Shown here piece by piece: positions 1 to 10,949 of a stretch of DNA of 64,000 bases (within the stretch, counting starts at the first letter, position 1; the number at the start of each line of letters is the position of its first letter). The stretch comes from Neoceratodus forsteri (lineage: Eukaryota; Chordata; Ceratodontiformes; Ceratodontidae): NCBI GenBank assembly GCA_016271365.2, contig CM028131.1, positions 289,419,001-289,483,000 on the forward strand. The letters are read 5' to 3'. The notes under the pieces were generated by a model, which was given only the letters and a program-made list of their open reading frames with translations, ran no database searches and was not told the origin of the DNA. A program made the position numbers and the translations under genes.

Positions 1-540
1 TTGCTGCTTTGGCCATTGGCAGGCTGTGGCAACCCTTTCAAACGTTGTCAGATATGCCTCAATATCATCAGAGGGACTCAACTTTGTAAGTTTAATGGCT
101 TTTAAATTGCTTGCATTTTGTTGCTCATCTGGATCTGTGCCAGATCCTCCACCTTTGCTAACTTGCAAGGCATCCCAGCCATCGCTGCTTCTCTTCTCTC
201 CTCTGCTGCTCCTGTTGCTGCATCTCTTCTCTTCACTTCTCTGTGCTTCTAAATGTTCAATCTCTTTTTTTTCTCTGCTTCTCCATCTCTTTTTGTTGTA
301 TAGTCCACCATTTGAAAACGTCCATCAGCCTTTCAGGTTGTCACTGCATGTTCTTTTTCCATAACTTGTGCTGGCTGTATAATCTCAGCTTGGACTTGTG
401 TCTTTGCTAGTTTGGCTGCCATTCTCCTGGTAACCACTCCTGGACTTGCTGCTGCAGAATCCATACCTTTCTATATGCTTCCCTGGTACTAGGTCCAGTA
501 CCCATGCACAAAACTCCTGGCTTAAGGTATGCATGGCGTA
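1..540 (-). pseudogene. gag remnant of a Gmr1-like LTR retrotransposon (left copy)
   Basis: This stretch is collinear with 48,440-48,990, the gag start of the second Gmr1-like copy. Both share the same succession of short phrases around the Gln/Glu- and Arg-rich leader and the start-proximal region (for example the segment near 430-510 and its partner near 48,890-48,950). Gag would form the particle that packages element RNA. Reading on the minus strand the frame is broken by several stops and small indels, so it is not translatable as one protein. The element continues off the left edge. Its pol genes are therefore not visible, and only the gag start, primer site and 5' LTR lie in the window. 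Identity as gag rests on homology to the better preserved copy, which carries a zinc knuckle downstream. Confidence 0.7.
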
Positions 541-561
541 ATCCCACTTAGGCTGACACCA
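541..561 (-). other. Primer-binding site of left Gmr1-like element
   Basis: On the minus strand this begins TGGTGTCAG, two bases inside the 5' LTR end. TGG is the standard start of a site pairing with the CCA end of a tRNA. The bases after it, with a 3-base interruption, end in AAGTGGGAT. That fits the 3' end of many leucine tRNAs, which end TGACA-CCA. The second copy (48,987-49,007) differs at one base. The tRNA identity is an inference. Confidence 0.55.
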
Positions 562-563
562 TC

Positions 564-685
564 CGTCGTCGAGGCACAGGAAAAAAACAGCAGTTGTAGA
601 ATTCACAAAAAGTGTTTAATAGTACTAGCAGTAACATAAAAAAAAATTGTTCAAATAACTATTTACAAAGGCAGAATAAACAGAA
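564..685 (-). repeat. Gmr1-like 5' LTR, segment 1 of 3
   Basis: Aligns base by base with 49,010-49,145 and 25,645-25,780 (gaggcacagg..., tagcagtaaca..., ctatttacaaagg...). The LTR is broken here by the LINE at 686-4,121. Confidence 0.8.
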
Positions 686-693
686 GATAGCAA

Positions 694-2200
694 ATGCTTT
701 CAATCATCTGTTCTCTGATCTGTCTCCCTACACATCCACACTACCAACTGCACCCGCTGCACCTCAGCTCTTTTCTACCAGTGAATCAGCCTGCCCCTCG
801 ACCAATAAACAATAAACCTGTGCCTCAAGCAACCAAGTCTTTCTACTTCAAAGCTGTGTCCGGAATACAAGTCTTTAAACCACTAAACACCATATCTGAC
901 AATACCAGCCCTGGCTCTGACTCTCTGGAACCACGCCTTCTGAAGGCAGCTGCTCATCTCATCTCCTATCCACTAGCCAGGGTGTTCACACTGTCCCTCT
1001 CCAACGGCACTGTCCCAGGTATCTGGAAGTCTGCAAGAATTACCACCATTTTAAAAAGGGAAACAAGAACGTAAATCTCAAACTATAGACCTATAGCGAT
1101 CTCTCTCGGTCCTCAGCAAAATTTAGAAAACTTGTAGCCACTCCAGACCATTGAGTTCCTTGAAACCTCAAAATTGCTCTGTGAAGCACAACATGGATTT
1201 AGGAAAATCACAGCTGCTAGCAAAATTCACCGGATACCTCACAAACATGGATGAAGGCCAGCTTACTGGGCTGTGTTCATCGACCTCACCAAGGCTTTCG
1301 ACCTTGTGGATCACCCCTACTACTGTCCACCTCAAAGATCTTGGCTTCTCATCTCCTGTAATGAGCTGGTTCAGAAGCTACTTAACTGATAGGTCCCAAG
1401 CTGTCAAACTCAACTCTGCAATCTCTGACAGCACCACTATCAACATTGGAGTGCCTCAAGGCTCAATACTGGGCCCTCTCCTGTTCTCATTGTTCTTAAA
1501 CAATCTTCCCAGCAGCATAGTATCTGGTGCCTCTCTTCTCTATGCAGATGACCTGGTCATCTATGCTCGGTCGGATAATATTGACCACCTAAGCGTGACA
1601 CTGACCTCTGCCTTCCACTCTGCTCAACATTGGCTAAACTCACATCGCCTTATCCTAAACACCAGCAAAGCCAAAGCAATGCTATGGGGTACTGCCCATA
1701 AGCTAAGATCCTGCTCATCTCCTTTAAAAATACTTGACCTTGATGGGACCCTTCTTGAGGTTGTCAGCACATTCCGCTATCTTGGCATACTTCTTGACCA
1801 ATTCCTGGACCTGAACCTGCATATTCAAGAAACCTGCAAAACTGTAAACTGAAAACTGGGGGCTGCCTACAGAACCAGCTATATGCTCACACCTGCTGCC
1901 AAGCTGGCCATTGCCAGAGAAATCCTCCTTCCCACTCTAACCTACTATGCTCCCATCCTGTCTATGGCGCATAAAACTACCCTGCAAAAATGGGATGTCA
2001 CCTACAACAATGTCTGCCGGTATGCCTCTAAGGCCCCCCAGCTCAAGCATCACTGCCAACTGTACAAAGACCTAGGCTGGCTCTCTCCCTCTGCCACCAG
2101 ACTTTACTATCTATGCTGCCTCTCCGACTCCATCATCAGAATGGATAGATCAGCTTCACTATCTGAGCTGCTGCAGTCCGCTGTCCTTCGCGTGAACTGA
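694..2200 (+). pseudogene. Reverse transcriptase remnant of L2/Rex1-like LINE
   Basis: The translation shows the non-LTR reverse transcriptase landmarks in order. A finger region contains NTSPGSDSLEPRLLK near 900-950. The block GVPQGSILGPLLF lies near 1,450-1,490. The catalytic YADD box is at 1,541-1,552, followed by a thumb block HRLILNTSKAKAML near 1,640-1,685. A C-terminal block near 1,890-2,200 resembles the L2 'cell' of the form SxAPQLKHHCxLYxDLGWL. The enzyme would copy LINE RNA at a nicked target. The frame is interrupted near 1,075 and 1,850 by stops and frameshifts, so this copy is dead. No endonuclease domain is present, consistent with 5' truncation. Confidence 0.8.
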
Positions 2201-2769
2201 GATCATCAGATAAATCCTCCTGAAAGTTCCCTCTGCCGCACCTCAAAGGGTTCTGCAGTGCGTCGGACATACTGCCCCACAAATGTGGAACTTGCTACCA
2301 CTTGACCTAAAACATGCATCCTCGCACTACCTCTTCAAGCGAGGGCTACACAACCACCTAACTACAATGGACCAATGTGCCTGCTATGACCCTACCTGAG
2401 CCTGTCCTTTCATGCCCCCTTTCCCCAAACCCTTTTCTCTCCAATGTGTTGGACCCCCTCTCTTCTATCACTCTCTCTTCCTACTATCTCTTCCTTATCC
2501 TATCTATCTGCTGGCTGCCTATATTTCCTTTGTCTGCCTTATATGTTAGGTAGCCTATTGTTGCACTTTTAATGATTATGTTATAAAAAACAAGACCATA
2601 CTGTTATGCCTCTACAATGCCTAGCGTCTGACAGTGCCTCTCGCCCTCACACTGTTTGCCTGCTGTTTCAACTTGTTGCTTATATACTTGAGGTGAAGGT
2701 TTTTTGTGTATTGGGTACTGGTACATGTTAATGGTCTCAGCCTCCCTGTTCCCCCCTCCTCCCCCCCAC

Positions 2770-3780
2770 ACCGACTAAGCCCAGACCTATTACCCGGTAA
2801 TCAGATCCGTGAGCCCAGGCACTTTCCGCACCCTTGGCCGCCAAAGCCGCCTTTTGCCGTATTACACCTCTGACCCCACCTCCTGCACACACTCTCGCCG
2901 GTGAGCAGTTCCATGAGCCCGGTCACAGATCACAGCTTCTGCCGCAAAAGCCGTAAAAATCCCACTCGCACCCCGACTGAATTCTTCTGCTCCTATGCCT
3001 TGAAATAGAATCAGCAGCCAGGACTCCTTCCTTGCTCCCATTTCAGCCCCCTAACTTTGAGGGTCTCTTCCCTGATGTTGCCCGTTAAAGCCAGCCTGGC
3101 TCTGTTTGGTCCCCACTCCTACAATTTCTCTCCTATACCAAACTATGCGCCACTCCTGTTGTCCCTCGATGGATCTGTTTCAGTAATGACTCATCCAGTT
3201 TCCAAAGCCGCTTGACCACCGTAACCCCCCCCCCACTTCCGACTCATCGCTGATCCCATGCCCGGGAACGAAACCATGAGCCCAGGCACTTTTTCACACA
3301 TACGGCCACTAAAAATGGCTTTGCCATTTCTCACCCACAACCCCCGCCTCCTGAATACTCTCAAGCTGGCAAATGGTTCCACGAGCCCCATCTCAGACCC
3401 CTGCCTCCTACCGCAAAGCCGTAATCTCTCGTCCCACCTGACTGAAGTTCAGCTCCCACGCCCGGTTATAGAACCAGCAGCCCGGACACTTTTCTTACTC
3501 TCAGCCGCAGATGCCGCAAGGTTTTGCCATTTTCACCCCGACCCCTGCCTCCCGAATTACTCCAAGCCGACAAACGGTTCCACGAGCCCGGTCTCAGACC
3601 CCAGCCTTCTACCGCAAACACCGCAAATTCTCGTCCTACTCGACTGGAGCTTGCTCCCTCACCCAGTTATAGAACCAGCGGCCCGGACACTTTTCTTACT
3701 CTCAGCCACCGATGCCGCAAGGTTATACAGCATTTCATCTCCGACCCCTCGCCTTCCCCTACACTGCTAGCTGGTAAGCT
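2770..3780 (+). repeat. Degenerate ~200-bp tandem repeats in LINE 3' region
   Basis: Units beginning near ggttccacgagcccg (3,375 and 3,576; period about 201 bp) recur, with weaker copies near 2,900 and 3,265. Each unit holds the phrases 'ttatagaaccagc', 'cccggacacttttcttactctcagcc' split by small changes, and 'gatgccgcaaggtt'. The array lies between the LINE coding remnant and its 3' tail, so it is probably part of the element's untranslated region. An apparent 170-codon frame here is a product of the repeats. Confidence 0.65.
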
Positions 3781-4121
3781 AACCGATGCCTCTGGTCTCT
3801 AGCCCTGCTACCTATCGTGGAACTTGTCAGAGTACAGACCTTACCAATCCTTGGCCCCCTCCTTTACCATGTCCCCCCCCCCCTTTTTCTCTTTCCTTTC
3901 TCCTATACTCTGAGGTCTGTCCCGGCACCAGTACCCGTTGTTCTCTCCTGTTTATTTGTAAAAAAATTTCTGATATTTCAATGTACCTTGACATGTAACT
4001 CTGCCTTATTGTCTTTGCATTGTACTATGTATTGTTCCTGTACCTCCCGGGCCGTGCCTGAAAATAGTCACTTGCTGGCTAGTGCACTTACCTGGTTAAC
4101 AAAAACTAAATAAATAAATAA

Positions 4122-4206
4122 ATCCATCTGTTTTCCTTCAATTCTGTGTCTCTCAAACCATTGCAGCTCTCTTAGTCCTTGCAACCCCCCCTTAACAAGC
4201 ATCCTG
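4122..4206 (-). repeat. Gmr1-like 5' LTR, segment 2 of 3
   Basis: Continues the LTR alignment after the LINE (ccatctgttttccttcaatt, then tgcagctctctta and aacaagcatcctg), matching 25,786-25,893 and 49,155-49,257. Broken again by the CR1 at 4,207. Confidence 0.75.
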
Positions 4207-4289
4207 TTTTTTTTTTTAAATCATAGAAGGCCGTCGCCAGATAAGGACCGCTAGGTTCATCTAGTCTGCCTGTAACCCCTACCCCCCAG

Positions 4290-7200
4290 GAGGATTTCCT
4301 CCATCCCTTTGCAGCCTGCACTCTGCCCACCAGTCCCATATGCATGTCCCAGGCCCTTCTGAAGTTGTCCACTGTATCCAGCCCCACCACCCACTCTGGC
4401 AGCCTATTCCATGGCTCTACCCCCCCATCAGTGTAGAACCTGCCCCTCTCCAGTTTGTGGGTTTGCCCCCTCGTGGAATTGTTCTTAATTTGAATAAGCT
4501 GTTGACCCTCACCCAGTTTATGCCCTTCAAGTATTTGAATCTCTCCACCATATCCTCCTCTACTCCAGCGAGTACAGGCCCAGCTCCCCCAGCCTCTCCT
4601 CATATGGCCTCCCCACGCACCATTTTGGTCGCTCTTCTCTGGACCCTTTCCAGCCGGTCCATGTCCCCTTTACTGTATGGCCTCCAGAACTGGACCCCAT
4701 ATTCCACGTGTGGTCTGACAATGGTTTTGTACAGCGGCAGAGTCACTTCCCTTCTCCTGCTTGTGAAACTCCTCCCTATGCATGCCAGCATACTTGGTGC
4801 CTTTCCTGCTGCCCCGTCACACTGACCCTGGACTTTCAGGTTGTTGGAGATGGTAATCCCCAGGTCCCTTTCCTGCTCTGTCTCCTACTCCTCCAGTTGG
4901 TATTTGCCTTCGGGTTGTTACACCCTATGGGCGTAATCTTGCACTTTCTTGTGTTGAACTGTAATTGCCACCTTTCTGACCACTCCTCCAAACTGGCCAA
5001 GTCCTCCCTCATATCCTCCACCCCACCTCCTTCATATCCACTCTGCTACTACAGATTTTCATGTCGTCCACGAACAGACATGCCTTCCTGTGCAGGCCCT
5101 CTGTGAAGTCCCCTACGTATATGTTGAAGAGTATGAGTCCCAGAACCAACCACTGTGGAACCCCACTTGTCACTCTTTTCTCCTTTGAGTACACCTCATT
5201 AACTTTAATCCTCTTGAGTCCTCCCCACCAACCAATGTTCCACTCATCTAGTGACCTTGCTTGCCACCCTGCCTACGAGTCTCTCATGGGGGATGGTGTT
5301 GAACACCTTCTTGAAGTCCAGGTAGGCCATGTTCACCACCCCTCCCTGGTCCCATATCTCTGTCACCCCTCAGGTTGGTCTGACATGACCTGCCACCCAT
5401 GAATCCATGCTGATTGTCATTCAGTAGGCCTTCCCCCTCAAGATGCTTAACCAGTCTTCCTTAATCAGTGCCTCCCTCAGCTTGTTGACCACCGCGGTCA
5501 GGCTTATCAGGAGGTAGTTACCTGGCTCTTCCCTTCCGCCCCTGTTATGCAGTGGTAGCACCTCTGCTTTTCTCCAATCCTCTGGAATCCTTCCCTGTTG
5601 CAGTGACAGGTTGAATAGCCTTGTGATTGGTACTGCTAATTCCTGTTTCAATTCTTTAATTACCCTCGGGTGAATCCCGGCTGGCCCCATCGCCTTGTCA
5701 GTCTGTAGCCTGCTCAATTCCTCCAGCACTCTAGCTTCAGTGAAGGGACTGGAGTTCATCTCCTTACCCGTCCTCCCATTTTCTAATTTAGGCCCCCCTC
5801 CCTCCTCCACTGTAAAGACTGATGCAAAGTACCTGTTTAAGACATCGGCTTTTTCTAAGTCTCCCTCCACCAGTGACCCCCTTCCCCTTTGAGCCTCACT
5901 ATCCCTCTCTTCCCTTTTTCCTGCCACCTTCCCCTGCTACTCAGTCCCCCCGCCATTGTTGCACCCACCTGCTTGATAATGGACCTTGTCCTGCCTCCCG
6001 TCTTCCTTTCTGCCCCCCCAGCTCTTCTCTACTATAGACTTTTACTATGTATATTTCACCTCTTATTTACCTGTATATTGAATATCAGTTATGCACCTGA
6101 ATATTGTATCCACTACCCATTGTTACCCCGATCTGTATATTGTTCATGTTACTGCTTCATCCTCTGTTGATAATTCTGTTGTATTATTCATGTCAAGTCC
6201 TGTTCCCATGATGTGGAGCCTTTGTAAATGAGTTTCTGACTCAAAGGTTGTTTCCAAAACTTCATTAAAGACCCTCTTGTCCCCCCCTTAAACCCCCTTG
6301 CTATATGTTCTTCTGTTTCAGCCTTGGCCCTCTTGATCACCTTCTTTGCTTCCCTCAGTTTATCCCTGTACACCCCCCACCTCTCTGTGTCACCTTATAT
6401 ATCCCAAACACCCTCCTTTTCTCTGTTTTCCTCACTTCAGTAGTGAACCAAAATGGTTTCCTGCCCCCCCTTTTTCTCACCGTCCTAATGCAAAGCTCTG
6501 TCACTTTCCGTAGCCCCCTTTTAATTTCATCCCATAGCTCCTCCATGTCTTCCAGGACTTCTGCTCTCCCTCCAGCTCCTCCTGTACCATTGCTGTCATC
6601 CTCCCAAAGTCTGCCTTGCTAAAGTCAAGCACCCTAATGTTCGAGTTGTCCTTGGCTTGACCTTTGTTGATCCTAAATTTCACCACCCTATGATCACAGT
6701 CACTAAAATTTTCCCCAACACTCACCCCCTCTACACTGTCCCCATTTGTCAGAATCAGGTCCAGAATGGCTCTCCCTCTAGTAGGTTCTATCACCAGTTG
6801 GATGATTAATGCTTCCTGCAAGGCTTCCAACACTCCCCTGCTCCTAACTGTGGCTACTGCTGGGGTGACCCAGTCTATGCGAGGTAGATTCAGATCTTCC
6901 AGTACCACAATTTCCCTTCTGTTGACCATGTCTTGAATCTCATTTACCATCTGCTTGTCAACCTCCTCTACTTGATTTGGTGGTCTGTAGACCACCCCTA
7001 CCTTCACTGCCTTCTCCCATGTTCTGTTTAAGGACACCCATAAGACCTCCACAGATCCATCCCCCACACTACAATGTCCTCTGTTACATAAAGGGCCACC
7101 CCTCCTCCTCTTCCTATCCTGTCTCTCCTGTACAGTACGTATCCTGGCATTTCCACTTCCCAGCTGTGGTTCTCAGTCTACCAGGTCTCCGTGACTGCAA

Positions 7201-7330
7201 CCAGGTCTAGGTCACCCTCCACCACTATCGCCTGCAGTTCTCCCATTTTATTATCCAGACTCCTGGCATTGGTCAGCAAACCCTTCCCCCCTTGTCGGTT
7301 TCTCTTGCCCCCAACTGTGGTGGAGAGTTA
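4290..7330 (-). pseudogene. CR1 ORF2 remnant: endonuclease and reverse transcriptase
   Basis: Reading on the minus strand from 7,330, the APE-type endonuclease opens with a block like LLTNARSLDNKMGELQA (7,230-7,290) and continues with RRDRIGRGGGVALYV, GVVYRPPN (about 6,980) and LDLILTN (about 6,730). The segment SDCDHR near 6,690 corresponds to the catalytic SDH region. The normal GDFN box reads EDLN here. The RT follows, with ADVLNRYFASVFT near 5,820, SGVPQ...VLG near 5,140, an FVDD box near 5,075 in place of FADD, and the thumb block YKTIVRPHVEYGVQFW near 4,690. The protein nicks target DNA and primes reverse transcription. Many frameshifts and stops make it non-functional. Confidence 0.8.
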
Positions 7331-8165
7331 GTTAGGCCTGACACTCTCCTTCCTCCTACTAGACAACACCTAGCTATGCCCTCCCCCATTCCTAGTTTAA
7401 ATCCTTCCCTAGTATTTTATCTATGAAACCCTGTAGCTTCCCCTCAAAATCCTGGCCCCATTGTTTATGTGCAACCAATCTCTCGCATACAGATGGTGGT
7501 CTACCCATGTGTCTCCCCAATACATTCGTAGCCCTCCTTCCTGCACCACTGCCTCAGCCAGTGATTAAAATCTTTGATTCTCAATTGTCTCGCTGTACTG
7601 GTGCAGTGAACTGGCACGATTTCTGAGAAAGCTATTGTGTCTACTATCCCTTTGCACCAGCCGGCTAGTGCCATAAATCACCTCTAAGACCTCTTCTCTG
7701 GCCAGATCATTGTGCCAAGGTGTACAACCAGGTTAGGTTCCCCCAATGAGCCTGATACATTCCTTAATTCTTGGGAGAGCACTGCTTGCAGAAAACTGAC
7801 CTCCCTTTGAAGGTAACAACCTTTCTTAACCAATGGATCCCTTTAATAATGGCACCACCTTACACTATCACTGATTTTTCATGTGCTGCCCCCAAGGGTG
7901 CCATTGCCTCACCTACCTGGCTATTCTTCCTGGCTTCTCCTTGTATGCGTTCCACCCCCCACCATAACCTTCCCTATCCGTCTGTCCCCCTCGGTCTCAT
8001 CCCCGAGCTCCCTCCCACCTTGCCTATTACACTCCTGTCCTTCTCCCACCCATCCTCTCCGTGGATGTCTAACCCACTCCGGTCCCTAGTGACACCCTTT
8101 GCTTCCTTCCCCTTCTTCCCATTGTCTGCTACACCCAGCCCCCCATAGTATCTTTCCCTTTCCGC

Positions 8166-8683
8166 CTACTGTCCCCCGCCCCCTTCCTGGCCTCTACAGC
8201 ATGATCTGCCCCTTCTCCCCTGCCCTTCCTGTACATTCTCCTTTCCATATTTCTCCTTCCCTTCCTTGTTCATTCCCCCCGCCTCGAACCCATACACAAC
8301 CTCCTGCTCCAAAGTCCTTGTAAAGGGCCAGTATCTGTTACAGCCAGTTGTGTACCTATCCTCAAGAATGCTGCTGCACCTGCCCGTCATGTACCTATTC
8401 TCTGATTTGGAACTCCTGCCCATCGTGTCCCTGTCCTCCAACATGGACATTCTTGCTGAGCCCCCCTGAGCGACCACCCCCCTCCCACCTGCCAGGTTGG
8501 TTTGCCGCCCTCCACATGGTTAGTGACTATGTCTTTCCTTGTCTGGAATAGCTCTTTTAGCCATGCAAGCTCTGCCTCCAACTTCCTCAGTCTTGGACAA
8601 ACTGGGCATGCCCCCAGTCTCCACAGAGTACTCATGAACACAGCTGCGCCACAGCTGTTGCATCCCATGACCCTCTTGCCCAC
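8166..8683 (-). pseudogene. CR1 ORF1 remnant
   Basis: The minus-strand reading at 8,560-8,660 has a paired-cysteine motif (CNSCG then CPVC about 20 residues on), followed directly by a short heptad-like stretch (RKLEAELAWLKELF). This zinc-like motif plus coiled coil is the arrangement of CR1 ORF1 RNA-binding proteins. The rest of the frame is disrupted. It lies upstream of ORF2 as expected. Assignment depends on position and these two features only. Confidence 0.5.
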
Positions 8684-8889
8684 GTGTGCCCTCTTCCCTT
8701 GGCCACACCCCCCATGTTCCCACTGCCCCCAACTTGTTCCCCGTCCCAGCTACCTTTCCGCTGTCCCCATCCCCGATATGTGCCCCTCCCCCCAGTGCGC
8801 TCCTCTCCATAATGCCTTATCATTCCCTCCATTTGCTACACCTATCTTACACGTGCCATTAGATCCCACCACACAGCCTGCACCCAGTG

Positions 8890-9104
8890 GCTGGACACCT
8901 TATTTGACCCTAAAAAACCTCCTTCCAGATATCTTGTTTGACCCTAAAAAACTTGCTTCTGAGTCCCACCTTTCGCTTTGGTGCCTAGATTCGTATTCCA
9001 CATTGTAACATGACAGATCTTCACTTAAGTAATATTATATCATATTATATAGTGCCCCAGTATTCCATATTATAAAACAACAGATCTTAAAAACCTGCTT
9101 CTGA
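8890..9104. repeat. Dispersed repeat, copy 1
   Basis: A ~110-bp block (tcccacctttcgctttggt, then ttcgtattccacattgtaac and aagtaatattatatcat) recurs at 15,570-15,690 with substitutions. The phrase 'tgaccctaaaaaac' is also repeated locally. The family is not recognised. It flanks DIRS-1 on its left as copy 2 does on the right. Confidence 0.5.
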
Positions 9105-9195
9105 GACGGCCCGGTGGCACAGAGGGTTGAGGCACTGGACGCCACGCCGGCGCCCCGGGAACGAGCCTGGGTTGTCAGAGGTCAGCCGGGGGGGA
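9105..9195 (+). repeat. Possible tRNA-derived SINE head
   Basis: The stretch contains an A-box-like ggtggcacagagggttgagg and, about 50 bp on, a B-box-like ggaacgagcctggg. It is short, GC-rich and immediately left of the DIRS-1 terminus. No matching second copy is seen in the window, so this is tentative. Confidence 0.3.
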
Positions 9196-9200
9196 GAAAG

Positions 9201-9425
9201 GAAAATTACGTACCTACCGTAATTCTTGATCTTCTTGGACGAGTCTCCACCACTCATTCACACTAGTGGGATTGGCGCCGGAGGCACTAAGACCCATCGG
9301 GAGCAAACTTTTTGCTGGAGGGTCGGCCGAGAGACAGCGCCATGAGACAGAGCCATGAGCAGCGGCTCGGTAGCAATGACCATCTCGGCCACGACCCTCC
9401 AAACCGCCTCCGCACTCTTTTACCA
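9201..9425 (-). repeat. DIRS-1 3' inverted terminal repeat
   Basis: Outer end gaaaattacgtacctaccgt. Inverted match to 14,935-15,141, including the segments around 'ggcgccggaggcactaagac' and 'gcaaactttttgctggaggg'. Confidence 0.85.
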
Positions 9426-9595
9426 AGGAGGTGCAGCGCAACTAACGTAAGAGTAAACCCAACATTAAAAAACGGACATAAGATAGTCCGTATGACCCGT
9501 GTAAGAAGGGTCAGCAAAGAAGTCCTCACGGCCTAAAGATTTGAGGGAGTGAAGACCAATACAGCGGTGAGCTCGGGGGATGGAGGGTGGGCGTG

Positions 9596-9712
9596 TGAAT
9601 GAGTGGTGGAGACTCGTCCAAGAAGATCAAGAATTACGGTAGGTACGTAATTTTCCTATCTTCCTGGACATAAGTCTCCACCACTCATTCACACTAGTGG
9701 GAGAGTACCAAG
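9596..9712. repeat. DIRS-1 internal complementary region
   Basis: The left half is the reverse complement of the element's left end (aattacggtaggtacgtaat). The right half is the reverse complement of the right end (cttcctggacataagtctcc). This is the template thought to close the circular DNA intermediate. Confidence 0.85.
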
Positions 9713-9758
9713 CTGATAATCCCCCAAAAGGGCGGCAGGAGAGCCAGAGCTCACGCGT

Positions 9759-10940
9759 CTAAGATAGAAGCCCATTAAGGATAGTTCTGCCGACTGCGGA
9801 ATGTCGCCTAGCATGAACATCCAGTGCATAGTGCTTAACGAAGGTATGCACTGAGCTCCAGGTGGCGGCGTTGCATATATCTGCAATTGGAACATTGCGA
9901 ATTTCCGCTAGGGATGCCGTGACTGCCCTAGTAGAGTGAGCGTACACTCTACCTTCTAATTTAACTTGAGCCATGGAATAGCAATGACGAAGGCATGCCA
10001 CTAACCATGAAGAGATGCATCTAATAGCGACAGGTTGACCCAGCCGGGTGTCGCTGAAAGAAACGAACAGTTGCTGAGTCTTGATGAACATCCTGGTTCT
10101 ATCTAAATAGAACCGCAAGCTCTCTTAACATCTAAGGAATGAAGAGCCTGCTCTCCTTCATTTTGGAAATTAGCTAAGTAAGCAGGAAGTACCAGAGGTT
10201 GGTTTAGATGGAATTCTGACACAACCTTGGGAAGAAATTTAGGATGAGTACGGAGAACTACGTTGTCTTTATGGAATACAGTATACGGAGGGTCCGTAAC
10301 CAGGGCATGTATCTCAGAGACCCTGCGGCTGAGGTAATGGCCACCAGGAAGGCAGTCTTCCAGGTAAGAAATTTTAGCTCACAGGTAGCTAAGGGTTTGA
10401 AAGCTTCCGAGTGAGCATGTCCAGCACCAGGTTAATGTCCCAGGCTGCAACTGGACGCTTAACAGGGGTCTGTATGGAGAATCCCTTTAAGAAATCTCTT
10501 CACATAGGTAACTGAGCCAGAGTTAAGGAAGAAACCGCTCATGGAACGCTGAGATGGCACTAAGGTGAACTTTAACTGTGGAGTACTGAAGACCTAAGTT
10601 TGACAGGTCCAAAAGATACTCCAGAACCTTGCCAGGAGGACAGGAAAAGGGATTCCAAGAGGATTTTGTACACAGAGAGAAAACGTTTCCATTTGGAGCG
10701 TGACGCTGGGTGGCTGGCTTCCGAGCAGCCAGAAGGATGTCTGAGACTTACGAGACGTTGAACCGATCTACTTCTATCTCTTCAGGAGCCAAGCATGAAG
10801 GTGAAGTGATTTCAGGTTGGGATGGACCAACGAACCCTGAGTCAAAAGACTGATTTGCAAAGGAAGTGGTCTTGAGAGGCTGCCAACATACTGTTGAGTA
10901 GAGGAAACTATAGTTGTCGAGGCCAGGAAGGAGCAATGAG
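9759..10940 (-). pseudogene. DIRS-1 tyrosine recombinase remnant
   Basis: The C-terminal 119 codons (9,759-10,118) are open and carry the second catalytic cluster HSTR and the nucleophile region FVKHYALD. The protein end ILNGLLS matches other DIRS copies in this window. The N-terminal part near 10,750-10,830 keeps a segment like LAPEEIEVDRF, which aligns with the LALEELEFADL block of DIRS-6. The middle is broken by stops and frameshifts. The enzyme would integrate the circular DNA copy without target duplication. This copy cannot make the full protein. Confidence 0.8.
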
Positions 10941-10949
10941 AATCATCTT

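Larger units (their letters stand above)
686..4121 (+). mobile_element. L2/Rex1-like non-LTR retrotransposon (5'-truncated, decayed)
   Basis: This LINE is inserted in the Gmr1-like LTR, and the LTR resumes exactly at 4,122. The element is 5'-truncated and starts just before its reverse transcriptase. Its 3' end carries the tail shared by several L2-like copies in the window (gtgcctgaaaatag...cttacctggttaacaaa) and finishes in an (AAAT)n run. Between the coding remnant and the tail lies a long C-rich region containing ~200-bp tandem units. The shared tail suggests one LINE lineage dispersed through this genome. Confidence 0.75.
4207..8880 (-). mobile_element. CR1-like LINE, near full length, decayed
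   Basis: A long CR1 copy on the minus strand with its 3' end at the left, inside the Gmr1-like LTR. It has an ORF1 remnant (8,166-8,683), an endonuclease plus reverse transcriptase ORF2 remnant (about 4,290-7,330) and a CR1-type 3' end reading ...GACTAGATGAACC... on the minus strand near 4,250-4,265. An AT-rich block of about 175 bp near 6,020-6,195 interrupts ORF2 between the linker and the RT fingers and looks like a small later insertion. The 5' boundary near 8,880 is approximate. Confidence 0.8.

Noticed and set aside
3258..3770. 170-codon proline-rich frame
   Set aside because: It is generated by the ~200-bp tandem repeats in a LINE non-coding region.
9105..9195. Functional tRNA gene
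   Set aside because: Box-like motifs only. No cloverleaf can be paired, so noted only as a possible SINE head.
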